Source of the DNA: Nectonema munidae
Taxonomy: Eukaryota; Nematomorpha; Nectonematoida; Nectonematidae
Assembly (NCBI GenBank): GCA_030549495.1
Contig: JAUIRK010000157.1
Coordinates: 955,165 to 1,019,164 of the forward strand
Reading direction: 5' to 3'
DNA: 64,000 nucleotides
Numbering within the stretch: position 1 is the first letter of the stretch; every line of letters starts with the position of its first letter. Both the position numbers and the translations under genes were made by a program. Of this stretch, positions 11,700-26,100 are shown piece by piece. Under the pieces are notes generated by a model. The model was not told the origin of the DNA. It made no database searches and saw nothing but the letters and a program-made list of their open reading frames with translations.

Positions 11700-14600
11700 A
11701 ACGTTTTGAGTGAATACATGTTATGATGTGCTGTATGTTTTTAAATAAAAACTTTATAGCTTTGCTTGTAGGACTTTTTTTTAATTTTTTTCAGAATTAA
11801 TAATATTTTGAGAAACTATATGCAAAAGCTCGTCATTTTACACTATGGGAAATATAAATTTAAAATGAGAACAAAGCCAATACTTTATAATAATAATAAT
11901 AATGTACACTTATTTTTATTTATAGGAAACTGAAAAGTAGTAAAAGTTTTTCAGAAAAAACATATTCTGAGTATAAAAAGTTTCTTACAATTTTCAGTTT
12001 TTTCAATGTCTGGTTTTAAATTTTTATATCTCAAGGCTCAGAATAATTATCTCCTGAAAATATGCAGATATCCATATCGAGACGGACTTTTTTAGTGAAA
12101 TTAATAACAAAGAGTTCCCTGCTTATTTTGTTCATTTATGTTAAAAAATTTGAAAGAACTGAAAAAGCTTGAAAGTTTTGAAATAAAAGTTTTTTGAAAT
12201 ATAAATAGACTAAATTATTGATTGAAAGTAAACTTAACAAATTGAAGGAGACTCTTCTTTTTAAAAACATCAGCCAGCTTTTTCCAGGCTTATGTTTTTT
12301 GAACGTTATATAAAATGTTTATGGGTGTGGATGTCTGTTTTTAAATAAATTTTGAAAATTAGTTTTATCTGTCTATAAAATAATTTTTTTTATAAAAAAC
12401 TAACTCTTCCTTATCACCGCATAAGTGGCGTGACAAGGAACATATGCTTATTTTTACTTATCCTGTTTCTTCTCTATAAAGGTGAAAATGTTCACATCAG
12501 ATGATTAAAAAAGCCTCAAATAAAAATTTTATTATTTTATTCAAAATCAACAATTCTTAGCAATATATCTTAAAGTTTTAACAAGAAATATATTTATACA
12601 TAATCTTTCTTCTTTCAACTTGTGTTGGAATGCCAGATAAGATGTCAGACAAGAAGCTGATGTCTCATCTCTCACTACTTCATCACTCTCGTCAACACGG
12701 AATGTTTGATTGTTGAAGTCTTCCTCTTCGTCAACTAGAGATGATAAGTCAACTCCATATTCATTGATTCTTCAAAATCAATTAAGTTTTTCTTCATTCA
12801 AGCAACTCCTAAAACAGATGTTCCCAACCACTCTTAGGGTTGTTATTATCCAACATATTTCAAAGAAGTTGAAGATTTCTAGTCTCCATTATGAGTTCCG
12901 GCTATTTTATACCTCTTTTAGTAATCTTTTTTTTCTTGTAATTCTAGTATGAAATAGCAACTGCCATTAATCTAAGTGTAAAGTTAACTCAGCTGTAAAC
13001 AAAAAGAAACCATACTTTTTAAGCGTAGTATAGCTTTTGTACAATCTGTCGCTCGGCATCTCTTATCCCACGTTTTTACTTATTTCCTTATATACTCGAT
13101 CAATTTACGCTCTTGGTATTTAAAGAAAATTTATGTGCCCTTGGAAAAAAATAGTTTATATTGTTTGGTGCTATAGAAAAATTTTGGGCCGCTTGAAAAT
13201 TTTTTGGGCCTCACCCCCTGGTTCAAATTTCTGTCTAGATATTTTTCGTTTCTTGAGACTAAGAGATTTTAAAGCTTCTTGATTCTCGAGAAAGTACACA
13301 TGAGGCACGAAAAAACCATTCGTTCTATTTTTCTATTTTTATTACATCAAAAATAAAAAAATCTCTTAAAATTTCTACTATCATTGAAACTCTCATCTTT
13401 GTAACTATTACAAAACGCTTTGTTATCCAATTCCATACCACAAACATTTTATGAATGTGAGAAAAATTTCCCACTTCTTTCTAACTTTTCACCTAAAAAA
13501 ACATACTTTTAAAACGAGTCATTCTCTAGCTTTTTTGAAAGGTCATTTTTAAATAAAAGTTAGTTTTACTGTTTATGTATCATGTGGGTGTTTATAGCTT
13601 TTTTCTTGAGTCTTAGAAATTCCGAATCAAATTCTCATTTCCGACAAAAAATTTTATCGAGAAATTACAAACCCTAAGTGTAAGCTAAGTTATTTTTATT
13701 TTACAATATTTGATGTTCCTTATTTCAAACAAACTCAAGCTTAAACAACACTTATTGATTTAAATCATTAATAACAGAGTCAAATACCGATATTCTAGCT
13801 CTATATAATAACGCTCACTATATAAAAGTCTTCACAAATGTGAGTTAATTTTGATTCATATATCGAGATAGCTCGTTTGCAAGTCAATCTTGAGGTATAA
13901 AATTCTTCCCACTTTCTGTGTACATTAAAAGGCAAAAATGTGAACAAGTGTTGAGGTTTATTTTTCATTGATAGCTAGCTGTTTTTGTCGCTTTGTGAGT
14001 TTTTCTTAATTGAAGCTAAAATAATAATAATAAAATAGTTACGCATTTTTAAACATTTGAAAGTTAATATTCATTTATGAGATTAATTGTTTGTAAGAAA
14101 GATTTTCACTTTTCTTAAAGAAATAAGCCTGAAAATTATTAAAACATATTTCTAGGTTACTTTGTTAATTTTGGGTGTTACGATTTTCTAATTACAGACT
14201 TGGCGAATCTTGTCCTTGATTTTAGTGGGGTTTAACTTTCTTCTTGGTTTTGAATGTTATATCCTTTAGTTTTAGATTCATTTAGAATTTATTTATTATT
14301 CAATATGTAAGTATGCTTTGAAATATTTTCCTATATTTTGTTTCTTTACAAAAATCGCTTTTGTTTTCAAAGCTTCCTATATTTCAAGGGCATAATAAAA
14401 ATTTTTGTTCAGTTGTTCATTCTGCTCGTTATAAAAATATTTTTTATCCTATGCTTCATGTTTTTTAATAAATTCTCTTTTTTAAATCTTTTTCTGTGCT
14501 TTGATTAATCATTTTTGTTTATTTTATAAAAAGTCTTAATATGTTAAAATTGCAGAATAACGTTTACTTTGTCTCTTTGGAAAAGATTTGACAAGTGTGC

Positions 14601-15919
14601 ACACAATTTACAATAACAACTTTCGAGCAAAACCTTGAGATGAATTTACATAAAATTCCCCTCTAGAGTTAAATCTACCTGAATCCTTCATTTTAATTAT
14701 AGTTTTTGAAGTACTTTTATTTTTTTAAATGTTTGTTTAAAAAATCTAAATTTAGCCCTTTTTTTGTTAAATAAACTTGATTTCACATTTTTGATAAACC
14801 GACTTTAATCCTTCTAAATATCTTTAAGTATTTTAAAATTCACTTCTAAAGTGGTTCTATGACATTTCATAGACTAATGAAGATGAGCAATTTTTTTCAA
14901 AATTGTATTCTATATTTTTTATTAAGTTATATTTTGGTATTTCTATGCCTACGTCTTAAGACATTTTCCATTTCGCTAAGTTAGTTGCATTTTCTTATAT
15001 TTCTTTGTATCCTCTCGACACCTTTATATATATATGGATCAAATATTTCAAAAACATAATCTTTTTGCTTTATAAAGCGCGTAGGATCAACTTATGATAA
15101 AATATGCATACTTTTGTTATCGCAGAAGCTTTTGTTCTCTTAGATCATAAAAATTGAATTTAAAATGAAGGATTTTATTTTCTTAAAAATATTTCTATCG
15201 ATAAAAGATTGAAAATCAACAATGCACTGTGAATAATGGAAAAAGTGTTTTATATCTGATGATAATCATCAAACACACCACCTCATCGCATACGACGTGA
15301 TTATTTAATTAAAAATGTTTGCGTATACTACCAAACTCTTCTTTTCCTATCCTATCACTTATCTGTACATTTTTATTCAGGAAGCGTGTCCTTTTTAAGG
15401 TTTCTTCTTTTTTGAAAAAGATTTGTGAAATTCTGGTTCATGCAACAGATATTTAAGTACATTTATTCAGTGTGCGAAAAAGATATCATCTTACATTGTG
15501 CATGTATAGTTATATATGTGGGTTTTATATATATTATGTACTTGATCTTCGATTTTATTGGTTTTGCTACTTATGAGTATTATTTTAATTAAAATATTTT
15601 TTCGCTCAACTTCTTTACTGCCTCTTACTGCATTAGTCAGATAAGTTTACTTCTTGATTTTACACTCCGTACCACTCATAATCCAACTATCCATAATACA
15701 TATGTTAATAGGTACTGCAATATCTCTCATTTATTTTGATCAAAGCTTAGAGTAACATTTCATTTTTTTCTCATGCTACACCAAGATGGACTTCGATGCA
15801 AGTAAAGTAGAATTATTTTATTTTTAATTCATATTTCTGTGCAAGTCGTTCTTAGTCATGTTTCCTCACTAAATGAGTAGATTTATCTCTTCAAAGTTTA
15901 TCATCAGTGGCATTCGATG
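11700..15919. other. AT-rich DNA, no gene assigned
   Basis: No coding signal. A worn transposon-like end (GGGCCTCACCCCCTGG) lies near 13203. Open frames here are short and compositionally AT-driven. Confidence 0.6.
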
Positions 15920-15927
15920 TTTTAAGG

Positions 15928-16391
15928 CAGTGGCTCCCAAACTTTTTTTGATAGTTACCCACTTTTCATACATGATCCTTGTCTATGGCCCCCACAACAA
16001 TCATAGCCGGTGAATACCATGACTGTCTACTAGTATCTAACAATTATAATCATAAGATTAATTAAAAAGGGCATTTTGCTAAAAGGTGTTTCAAGAATAA
16101 GCAAAAAAAAGAAGGAAACATAGAAAATCCACTGGATGGAAAAAGTTTATTAATCCTACGCTATGTGATTTAATCCAACCTGATAAGGAGATACTAACTG
16201 ATAAGTAATAAAAGGTTGGTTGGTTTTGGCATTGTTTGTACGTTCGCGTATCCACAGTATTCACAGGTGGGATAAGAAGCCTTCCCTCCACCGTCTATCT
16301 ACCCGCTAAACTCATCTGTTTTTATTTATGCATAGCCTCAGATTATGGCCCCTTAAATTTTGCTTTATGGCCCACAGTTTGGGAACCAGTG
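15928..16391. mobile_element. hAT (Charlie-type) MITE, 464 bp, with 8-bp target duplication
   Basis: Left terminus CAGTGGCTCCCAAACTTTTT is mirrored by CACAGTTTGGGAACCAGTG at the right. Flanking 8-mers TTTTAAGG (15920-15927) and TCTTAAGG (16392-16399) differ at one base, as expected for an old hAT insertion. No transposase frame inside; the 66-codon minus frame is incidental. Confidence 0.88.
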
Positions 16392-16399
16392 TCTTAAGG

Positions 16400-18138
16400 T
16401 GACAAATGATACATGTAAATTTCGTTGACCACCAGATTTTAAAGGGGAGAAATTTAATTTTGACTGAAAAACCTAGATTTAAATTCCGTGAGTTATGTGC
16501 ATGAAACTCTGGTTAAAAATAGAAATAGTAATAAAATTGGTTACTAATAAATACTTTCAACGACTTCCTTGGCCTTGATGTTTGGTGCACAATTCCGACT
16601 ATCCAATTTTGATGACCTTATTTAATCTCAATCTTAATGTTACTTGCTCATTTTTATTTAATCTCTTTCCTTTCTTTTTGAATGTATCTGAAAAAGCTAG
16701 AAGACTTGCTTCTACAAGAAAAGTAGTTGGCAATGAAATAATGTTTGTTTCAATCAAGTTATAAATCAGAAGATTTGATCGTCCTGATTTTCTAACTGTC
16801 TTTTGTTGTGTTCACTTGTGCCCACGAATCAGAGGAACCCACCACATATGTTTTTGTAGATCGACCTTACGCTATCTTAGAAAGAACGAACACAACGGAA
16901 TCTCATGTAGTGCCATGACTCAAATATCGGCTTTTGCCAAGAAAGATATATTTAAAGTAGACAGGCATAATAAACACACTAACAACTGCAACAAAACACT
17001 TTAAGATTTTGTTTTGCAAAATTAAATTTAATTAAAGAAAATTATCATGTTAGGCAAAAAAAATATACTCCTATTTTGATTTCTTTTTTGAAAAATATAC
17101 GTGTTTTTATTCATGTTTTTTAAGCTTTCTAAAGTGTTGCTATTATGTTTTGCTATTTTTATTGTTTCCTATGAATAGAATTAAGGCAAAATTGAACAAT
17201 TTTTCTTTTTGTTATACTAAATCAAGATCTGTTACTTCTTTATATCAGCAGCTTTGAGGTTTAAGTATTTTAGTTTTATTATCTTTCCTGCTTTTCCGAG
17301 AATATGCCGGTTTTACCTTTTCTAAATAGGACATAGAAGGCCTCTGACTTTTCATTCACCAATTTAAAAAAAGGAAGATTTGAAAATCTTCAAATATCAT
17401 TATTTAGCCCTTTTTAGTACAAAACTTTCTTTTTTATTTTACGTAATTTTCATTTTGATTATTTCTGTAAGTAATCAAATATTCTATGCAGGACTTTTTT
17501 CAAACAGATATTTGCCCGGGTTAACTGATTTAAAAGTTTTGTCACCACTAATTTATTAAGTACAAAAATTAAAAAAAATTTTCTATAGTGAAATAAATTT
17601 TTTAAAATTTATTAAATTTTTTTTTCTTTTGAAATAAATTTTATATATTCTTAAAGGTACGATTTCCCTTGCATATTCGTGGTATTTTGTTTTTCTAACA
17701 CGCCAAGAATGTTGAAATCAGCGAATAATCCATGCTTTTTTATTATATGACATGGCATATTTATTCTGAAAATACAAAATAAAATCCTTAATTATTAATT
17801 CTATAGTAAAAAGAAAGATTGAAAATTAATGTTTATATTTCTTTCTTTAAATTAAACAACTAGTTCTATTCAACTTCATAAATCAAATGAGCAAATTAAT
17901 CAATAAATTTTTTGTATAAGAAGTGGGACTAGTACTCAAAAATACTTTTAAAAATATGAAAAATATTATAACAAGTTTTTTATATGTAAAAAACATTGAG
18001 AAAAAATAATGACATTTATTACCATTTTCAAGTAAATTTTACAATACTCATCTTTTGGCTTCCTTATCTTTATTTTGTATTGAAACATATCCATCAAAAT
18101 GTCAAGCACATTATTTTGTCCATATTTCCTTCATTATA
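16400..18138. other. AT-rich DNA, no gene assigned
   Basis: The 62-codon frame at 16816-17004 lies in a slightly less AT-rich patch with no recognised product. An upstream KChIP exon could in principle lie here or further left but was not identified. Confidence 0.5.
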
Positions 18139-18666
18139 GTGAAGTCAGACCTCGTTTATTCGACAACCCTCGGCTTAAAAACACACTACTCAGTGTAACC
18201 CATTTTTTCAATGTCTTTCTCCCCCGTTATTCTGACTTTCACATTCCTACATCCATAGTCCTTTTCAAACTAATTTCTTTTAAACATGCCTTTAGAGTTT
18301 GTTAATCCGACAGACAAATTTATTTTTCATAATACATTTTTAAGATTGACTGCGAGATAGTACTTGCTCACAAAAGAAGTGTAGTGTTTTCAAAATGTTT
18401 GTCGATGAATCTTAGTTTATACCTAAAGATATAAGGGATACACAACGCATTTTCCCATCATTTGATGTAGGATAGAAGTTGAAATAATTATTATTTGTTA
18501 AAGCTTTTTTCCAATACTTTATTTAATAAATAACTTTTGCAGTTTGAGGTATTGATTCTTTAGAAATTTCATACACCAGTAGAAATTTCGTTAATCTTGC
18601 AATTCACAATCCGACAAGGATAAGGGTGAAACCAACAGTTTCGGATAAACAAGGTCTGGATGTATA
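18139..18666. mobile_element. Tigger/pogo-like MITE, about 0.5 kb
   Basis: Left inverted repeat CAGACCTCGTTTATTCGACA pairs with a right end whose complement reads CAGACCTTGTTTATCCGAAA. TA lies just outside both ends, matching the TA target of the Tc1-mariner/pogo group. No recognisable coding sequence. Confidence 0.65.
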
Positions 18667-19249
18667 ATGATTATGTATTTTATACATTGTTTTGTGAATA
18701 TCTTTATTCATTCAATTTGTTATAATAATAAATATAGATGTTATCAAAAATATTAAAAATTCAAATAAATAAGAACTTTAAAAAATATCCTCGAATAACA
18801 TATGCGGGTGAGTGTTGAATACGCGAACGTTGAGGTTCATCTGTGTATAAGTAATAAATTTAATACCTTTTTCCATTGTGTATATATTGAATGAATACAG
18901 GTATTGAAAAATACGTTTAAAGTGTACAAATTTTAGGAAAAAATATATTTGAAAACGATGGGCTTTTTTATCAAGTATGTGAAGGAAAATTTGTGGAGAA
19001 TGTACATTCCATATGTGTGCAAATAACATCGATATGTCAAAAAAGATATTTTATTTGCCAGTTTTGTTGTCTTTAGGGGTGTCTTTCCTTTAGATTTGAA
19101 ATATTGATTCATCTTACGCCATCTTACTTCCCTTTAGATTTAAATTTATTTTAATTGTTTTTTTATCTTAGGCTCATATCCTTATCATATTATACATATC
19201 ATTACATCTAATGTACAATTCAAAGAGAAAGCCATGAATACTTTTAAAT

Positions 19250-20110
19250 GAAGAAAAAGTAAAATAAGTAAAAGATCATAGGAAAAGAAATCAGCAAAGA
19301 AATACCAAAGATTGATAATGTTTGTACAGTTGCGATCAATAAATGCATAATCAGAATTGAAAATTCTAAATTTGATTCCAACTTTATTGATCTTTATAAA
19401 AAATCATGAAGTAAAAATATGTATAATAGAAAAATATATCCTGAAATTAAAGAAACTATTTTTAATAATAATAATTCGGTTTTTATAAAAGAAAAATACT
19501 AAATTCAATATCAAAATCACAATTAAGCAGATACATAAAACAATGCATTTTAAGAAGAAAAAGATTAAACATGAAACCTGAAATAAAACTCAAAGAAAAA
19601 AATAAAGATTCGCCTTTTTCATATGTGGTTACTGATACATAATTGTGATGAAAAAAGTGTTATTTTTGGATAAATCTGGATTCAATGTGCACAGTTGTAT
19701 CAATTATGGCTGTGCTTTTTCCTGACAGGTTGCCGTGTTATATCAACCAGCATCAAAAGTAAAAACTTGAATGCTACATTTGTAATTAATGCAATTGAAG
19801 ATTATCAAATAAAGATGGTGCTTATAATACCGTCAAATTTTACAAGTTTTGAATTTGCAATTTGAAATCTGGTTCTTGTAGTGGACAATCTTAAGTTTCA
19901 TCCTCCTGAATGCATCACGTCTAAATGCTCTTCAAGTCTATACGTAATAAAATATTGATACCATGTTCTTGACATCAAAGTCACCAGATTTCAATCAACT
20001 TGGAAACTAATTTTCTTGTATAAATATAAATTGTGAAATCTCTGCGTGAAATTTTCCAATTTCCTACCTTTGCTGGAATTGAAGCAGAATTTTTCAACTT
20101 ATATTCATCA
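19250..20110 (+). pseudogene. IS630/Tc1-type DDE transposase, decayed
   Basis: An N-terminal helix-turn-helix-like phrase (SRYIKQCILRRKRLNMKPE) is followed by LDKSGFNVHSCINYG (family form: D-E-S-G-F-N, first catalytic Asp), LNATFVINAIEDYQIKMVLI, then VLVVDNLKFHPPECI (second catalytic Asp, normally VxDNxxFH). Spacing suits the IS630-Tc1-mariner superfamily. Several in-frame stops and shifts are present, and the Glu after the first Asp is Lys. Confidence 0.6.
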
Positions 20111-20634
20111 TTTTTATAAACTATCTCATATTTAATTGTTATTTTTATGCCCAAGTTTGCTTTATCAAATAAATTAAATGATGCTTCCTTTAATTTTATA
20201 TGATCTCATCAAAATACATAAATTAAAAGTATAGCCAATATTGATATCAACTTAAATATAAAATCATGCCTTCTTCACTTTAATAATAAGTTGTCTTTAG
20301 ATACCAAACTTTAATTCTAATCTTTGAGAAGATCCCAATATGTCGTCACTTCAAAAATTTAAGAAAAATAGTTTCTACCAAAATGACTTTGTTGTTGATA
20401 TGCCTAATTTAACTCTGCTGCAAGAAAGTGATCATTTTTCTTTGCATAATCTGTACCGAGTTTATATACTAACTCACTTTCTGAAATGTATTTTACGAAC
20501 CACGCCAATGTATATTATATACTGTTTAAAAAGTCATGGTCTTTTTTCCCACTAGACGGAGGAGTATCCAATCTCTTTGATCTGATTGAATAAATTTTTT
20601 ATTTTTTAAGTTTTAACTAACAAATTTGTGTCTA

Positions 20635-20658
20635 ATTATTATTATTATTATTATTATG
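20635..20658. repeat. (TTA)n microsatellite
   Basis: Short TTA/ATT run. Similar runs occur at 11887-11903 and 42052-42073. Confidence 0.9.
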
Positions 20659-21570
20659 AATATTTATGAAATAAATCTTTGATTATTATTCAAATGAACT
20701 GCCCAAATATTTGGAAACTGATTGTGGAAAAATTAAAATACTTTCAACGACTTCCATATATTAACTTACATATACCAGATACCTGAGTTGCTTCGCATAG
20801 CTAGTGCTAGTCATATGAAGAATGAACTTGAAGCCTCTGCATAACTCTCTCATTATAAACTAGATCTCAAATCTTTTAATTAAAGTGTCAGAGCTTTGTG
20901 AGATGCTTCATTCAATTTTTTGCATGTTGACATAACAGTGTGAGGAAATTCAAGTTAAAAAGTCAAAACAACTTTTTAATTAATTAATATTGTAATTTTA
21001 TATGCCTTTTTTGTTATATCTTCTTTTTGAATATTTTCAATATCGATCTTGTGCATAAAAAGATTAGCTTATACTTGACAGTGTCTCGAAACTTTTTTAT
21101 CAAAACTATTTTGATCATTTTATGTCCATAAAAATTGCAACTATGATTATGTAAACCTTTTATCACAAACATATATGTAATAAGTTATTCTTTGAAATAA
21201 CAACACTCAAAATATTTTTTGTAAAGTAATGCAAAAATGTTTTAGAATTAGGGTGTTATTGGAATTGACTCACAACTAAAAAATATTTGTTTTTTTATCT
21301 TTCTTAAAATAGATATATTATATTTTTTTACTTATATAAAACTAAAATATTTTAGTTACATTTTTATTTTAATAATACTAACTAATAAATTTTAATTAAC
21401 TAATTGACTAACAAAAAACAATCTTAAGTATTTCTTCAAAACTACTACAATAAGTTTTTTACAAAGGATAAAATTTATGGAAAAAAAAGTACAGTTTAAA
21501 CAAATTTATGTTTTAATTGACACGAATTTTTCCACTCCACACATTTTTATTATGTTAAAATATCTTTGTA

Positions 21571-21645
21571 GTAAAAGATTTGTTAAATGCTTTGAAGGAA
21601 AAGGATTAAACTGAGTTTCTTCAAAGCATTTAACAAATCTTTTAC
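21571..21645. repeat. Perfect 27-bp hairpin with 21-nt loop
   Basis: Arms 21571-21597 and 21619-21645 are exact reverse complements around a 21-nt loop. Partial complementarity continues outward on both sides (GTTAAAAT and TTTGTA phrases), interrupted by a small bulge. Perfect arms this long are unusual in otherwise decayed sequence. It may be a young fold-back duplication or a small-RNA precursor. Confidence 0.85.
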
Positions 21646-22373
21646 TTTACATCTTTTACTTCATTTTAACGTGATAAAGACTCGTGGAGTCTAAATTTCA
21701 TTTCACATAAAAAAAAAATTTGTTTCAATCTGTAGATCATTCAACACTTTACTTATTTCATTCAACACATCCTACCTATGCACAGCCCATAATCAACCAC
21801 TTTATACGTTTTATGAAGCATTTTAGGCCTATTTTTTTAAATTGCTACTTGAGAAGGCTTGCAGAAATTTATTCTATTTTAAATAAACTTCTCTTCCTAT
21901 TACACCCTAATCCTTCAAAGACTTTTCTACTCGTAAAAATTTTTTTTTAATATTTTTTACTAAAGTAAATTTAAAATCAGAATTATATAATATAATTTAT
22001 CTTTTTTATTTATACGTATATAAATTTTTGATGATAATTATTTTAAATAAAATCATCTTTATGTTGAAAGGGTTTTGAGCCTTTCAGCCTAGCACCTAAA
22101 TAGGTCTAAAATTCTGTAGTTTAGTGTCTTAAAAAGGTTTTTATAATTTTGCACTAATTTTTCTTTATTTCCAACTCAAAAATCTAAATCTTAAATTGTC
22201 TTCGATGGAAATGGATAAAATTCAATATGTGACTAGTGGAGTTTTACCAGAATAAAACGCAATACTAGGCCTTTTTGGTATATCTTTTTTAATTCATAAA
22301 TAAGCATGCATATATCAATATTTCCTTGTCAGAGTATACTTGGTTTGAATTTTTTAGAACCCGTGTTGCCAGT

Positions 22374-22510
22374 GGCGAATACAGAACCCATTTAAGTGAG
22401 GAATGGGGAAGGGGGCTTATTGTATACATGACTAAACTAACTAATAGTGAGTAGGGGTGGGCACATAAACTTACTTATATTTTTGGAAGTGGGAGGGGGG
22501 GGGGGGTAAA
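22374..22510. mobile_element. Possible transposon terminus with G-run (CAGTGGCG start)
   Basis: Begins CAGTGGCGAATACAGAACCC and carries several G-rich runs, including an uninterrupted poly-G around 22492-22506. This resembles the CAGTGGCG...GGGGG ends of a DNA transposon class common in invertebrates. No matching right end was found. Confidence 0.3.
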
Positions 22511-23010
22511 GCCTGAATGCAGGTATGGATTTTAATGGATTTGTTTTAATGGATGAGAAAATTGATTGAAAATACTTCTCATTGATTTTTCTTATGAAAA
22601 ACTGAGTTTTAGGCTTTAGCATCTTTTTAATTAATTGTAACTCATGAGCCGTTGCAAACATTTAATCAAAGTTATAAATTAAATAAAAATACTTCTTCTC
22701 ACAAACATAATTTAACAATAACTGTTTCTATATGAATTGATGATTTCATTTGATATTACTGAATTGAGACTCATATTTTTTCATGGACTTGCAAAACATG
22801 ATAATAGATGAGATAAAAATCACTAGAATGAAGACATCAATACATTTTAGCATTTAGATGGTTAAATAAATTAAACATCAAGATATAATCAACACTGAAT
22901 TTGAGCGAATAAATACGCTACATACACGATGTATATGAAGTAATGCTCATTATTCGCACTCTGGCAATTTTTTTGTGTATGTGCATAAATTTAAAAAAAT
23001 TCTTTTTCAG

Positions 23011-23135
23011 AAAAGGAAGACGTAGAAATTCTTGCTTGTGAATATGGAAAAAGGCCTCGTGGCTTGAGTTTTCTCAGCCAAAATACTCAATTAAGCACAG
23101 ATGTGATTAAAATGCTTTACAAGAACTTCAAACAG
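23011..23135 (+). CDS. KChIP-like gene, first recognised exon (EF1 region)
   Basis: The acceptor is a pyrimidine-rich tract ending TTTTTCAG at 23010 and the donor is CAG/gtgcgc. The exon enters with two bases of a split codon, so an upstream exon must end in phase 1. It encodes 41 residues including YGKRPRGLSFL and LSTDVIKMLYKNFKQ, the segment that in KChIPs reads RPEGL and LYRGFKN. This diagnoses the family better than the EF loops do. Confidence 0.85.
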
Positions 23136-26100
23136 GTGCGCTCTTTCACAGCATATTCTCAGTATTTGTACGCATCCGTCCTACCCTTGATTCTAGAGTC
23201 ATGTTTACTTTTAATTTATTTATTCTTGGCCGAGCTCATTTATAACATATTTCAAAAGTTAGAATTGCTAATGTCTAGGGATAGACCCAAATGGGGAGCA
23301 TAACGCGATGCATACCCTCCCACCAGCCAACGAAAGAAAAATCGAAGAAGAATCTGGATGCATTATAGAAACGTCAATTCTTTTCTATGTTTATGTTTTT
23401 CAGATTTTATTGGAGTATGAATTATTTTGAGTATTTATATTCTAATAGTTTTCCATTTTCAAATTAACTAATTTTTATCTAGATTTTGTAACACATAATA
23501 GAAACAGACAATGAAATGTCCAAGTTAAAGGTTTTGTCATTAGAAGAAGCTTTGGCCTACGTTTTGACATCGAAACATCACTAATGGCATAAAATTTGTA
23601 AAATTTCAGAAAACATAATCTCTTACATAATGTTTCAATTGAAGCAGTCTATAAAAAAACAATAAAACATACTCAAATATATCTCTAAGATAAAAGTTTA
23701 GTTTTTAAAAAATAAATTTAAAATAACCGATTAAATTCATTAGCATTTAGTCAAACAGAGAAGAAAAGCAATAATCACCAAATGAAAGAAGAGATTGTTA
23801 CATTTGCAATAAAAATTTACTCCAGTGTAACTTTCTAACTTAGTGTTCAGTTAATTTATGTTTTCATATTTTAAATTAACCAAATATACTTTATTGTAAC
23901 CATTTGAAAATCATACTCTTTTTTATTGATTTTAGGTAGAATTTGGCTTTAGTTTATGATAAATTTTTGAATACCAAAAAATATGTAATTTTAGATTTCT
24001 TGTTGAACAAAATCATTTTTTGAGACGAAAATTTACACAACCTTTGAATATCAGATCTAAATCAAGTATGCAGTTCTCATTTTAAAATGAAGATTAGATA
24101 CTAGTTGGCTCAATCGATCAACTAGAAACGTAGAGTAGCATTTAAAATTTCAGTGCCATTTTAGGAGTGTCCTGATGGCAAACTACAATGCAAAAAAATT
24201 CAGGAAGTATTTGGCTACCTTTATCCTCATGGAAGTAAATAAAGATAATTATTTTAAATACTACCCCTTATCTTATCATTATCCTCCTCTTCTTCTTCTT
24301 CAGACCCGAATGAATACGCGCATTACTTCTTCAAATGTTTAGACTCTAGCAATAAAGGATTCATCATATTTGAAGTAAATCTTTTATTATTTTAATCTTA
24401 TATGAAATTAATCAATTTTGAAATAAGCAAGTTTTTTGAAGACTTCTTAGAAATAAATCATTTAATGTATTCAAGTCCCATAATTTCTATTATATTGTAA
24501 ATGCGCGATGGTTTGATAAGCAGGAAATGTATGAACTAAGCTCATCGGTATGACTGTTTTTGCAACTATAAACACATAAAAAATAACTATGAACATATTA
24601 TAAACATATTCCTACACTTCATAGGTGCGTGAAGAGGAGCTCGTATAAATACTTAGCTTTCAAATATTTTTTGCAACTCATCAGACTCAAAATACTTTGC
24701 TGTTTCCTTCTCTAGCTCGTTGTTTGAAAAAGAAGATATCACTTTTTAAAATAAAAAATATAATAATAGTTGTAATAAAGTAAAAACTTTTAATAATAAT
24801 CGGAAAAGTTCATTATTTTATTGAAATAATGAACATAAAATTTCAATACTTTGCATATCTTGTTAAAAAGATAAATTGTGTGCAATGTCCCGCAAATGAT
24901 GTAAATGAGCACGATTAAAGTAATTCTCTATAATTTATCAAAATTATACATGGCAATCAACTAATCGATGTCTTTGTGTTGGAGGCAAATGTCCACCTTG
25001 AGCATAAAGAATTTCTATTCGGTTATTGATTGTTCTTTTTTAATATGTCAATAAACTTCCTAAATGAAGGATGCCATCCTGAACACAAGGATTGTAATCT
25101 CCAGTGCCAGCCTTCAATGTGGTTTTTAATACGTGCTATCTCTCGGTCAATTCTACAATACATATTCCACATTTTGATGTCAAAATAGGAGATCTACCTG
25201 GAGTATTACGCCAATATCGGCTGATGTATGAATCTTCAATATAATCCAATATTTCATCAGTGTCTGCGTCAAATGAGCTTCTGATTTTGTCACTGAGTTT
25301 TTCAAACATAGAAATAACATCAGAAGGAGGCACAAATGCTAAAGCTGCAACCACTACTAAATGTAAAGAAAATTCGTGATCATTGTTGTATCTTTCTTGG
25401 AGACGATTGGCCCGTATGTGTTTTCAAATATTTGAGGAGAAGTGAAAAAAACAACGGCTAGTCTAGCAGTAATAGGGAAAAGAATAGAAAAGCTTTAATA
25501 GCAGCAATGTCAAAATCAAAGGAATTGATTTTAGCAGATTTCCTATTCCTTTAGTGCATATAAACATGGTATAACTCGTTGATTTACCTTTACGTGTATA
25601 GTATATAGTTGAAAAAATATTTCAGTACAAACTTTAAAAGTTCACTCATCAAACCACTCTTCATAAGTAAATAGACAACATGTGAAAAGATTCGTTTGTG
25701 GCGAATACTAGTATTCGGGCAATATCTCTAACACCACTGTCATAAAGTAGAAACTTATTAGTTTCATTATAAGGAAAAGGTATGGCAGGAATAGCTGATC
25801 TATTGGCAGGATTGGTTGGTTTAGTTACATTATCTTGCTTCTGTGAGCGAATCGTTCTGCGAAGATTTTCAAGTCTAACTAAACTTATTGCAACGCTTTC
25901 AGAATCATTTGACAGTTTGTCTGCCAATATTTTTTCAGGTGTATCTCTTATATTTTCTGCTTAATTCTTAATAAAGCTTTTTATTCGTTCTTTTTCGCAC
26001 TTTACTTGAGGAGGTGGATGGGTGTGTTTATTTAGTGTTCCAATGAGTTCATTTGAAGTGCTTACTTTTAATTTTACCCAAGGATTTTCTGAAACACATA

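Larger units (their letters stand above)
20111..23010. other. AT-rich DNA upstream of the first recognised KChIP exon
   Basis: Apart from the hairpin at 21.6 kb and the G-rich terminus at 22.4 kb, no gene is visible. The missing 5' exon(s) and promoter of the KChIP-like gene should lie in or left of this region. Confidence 0.5.
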
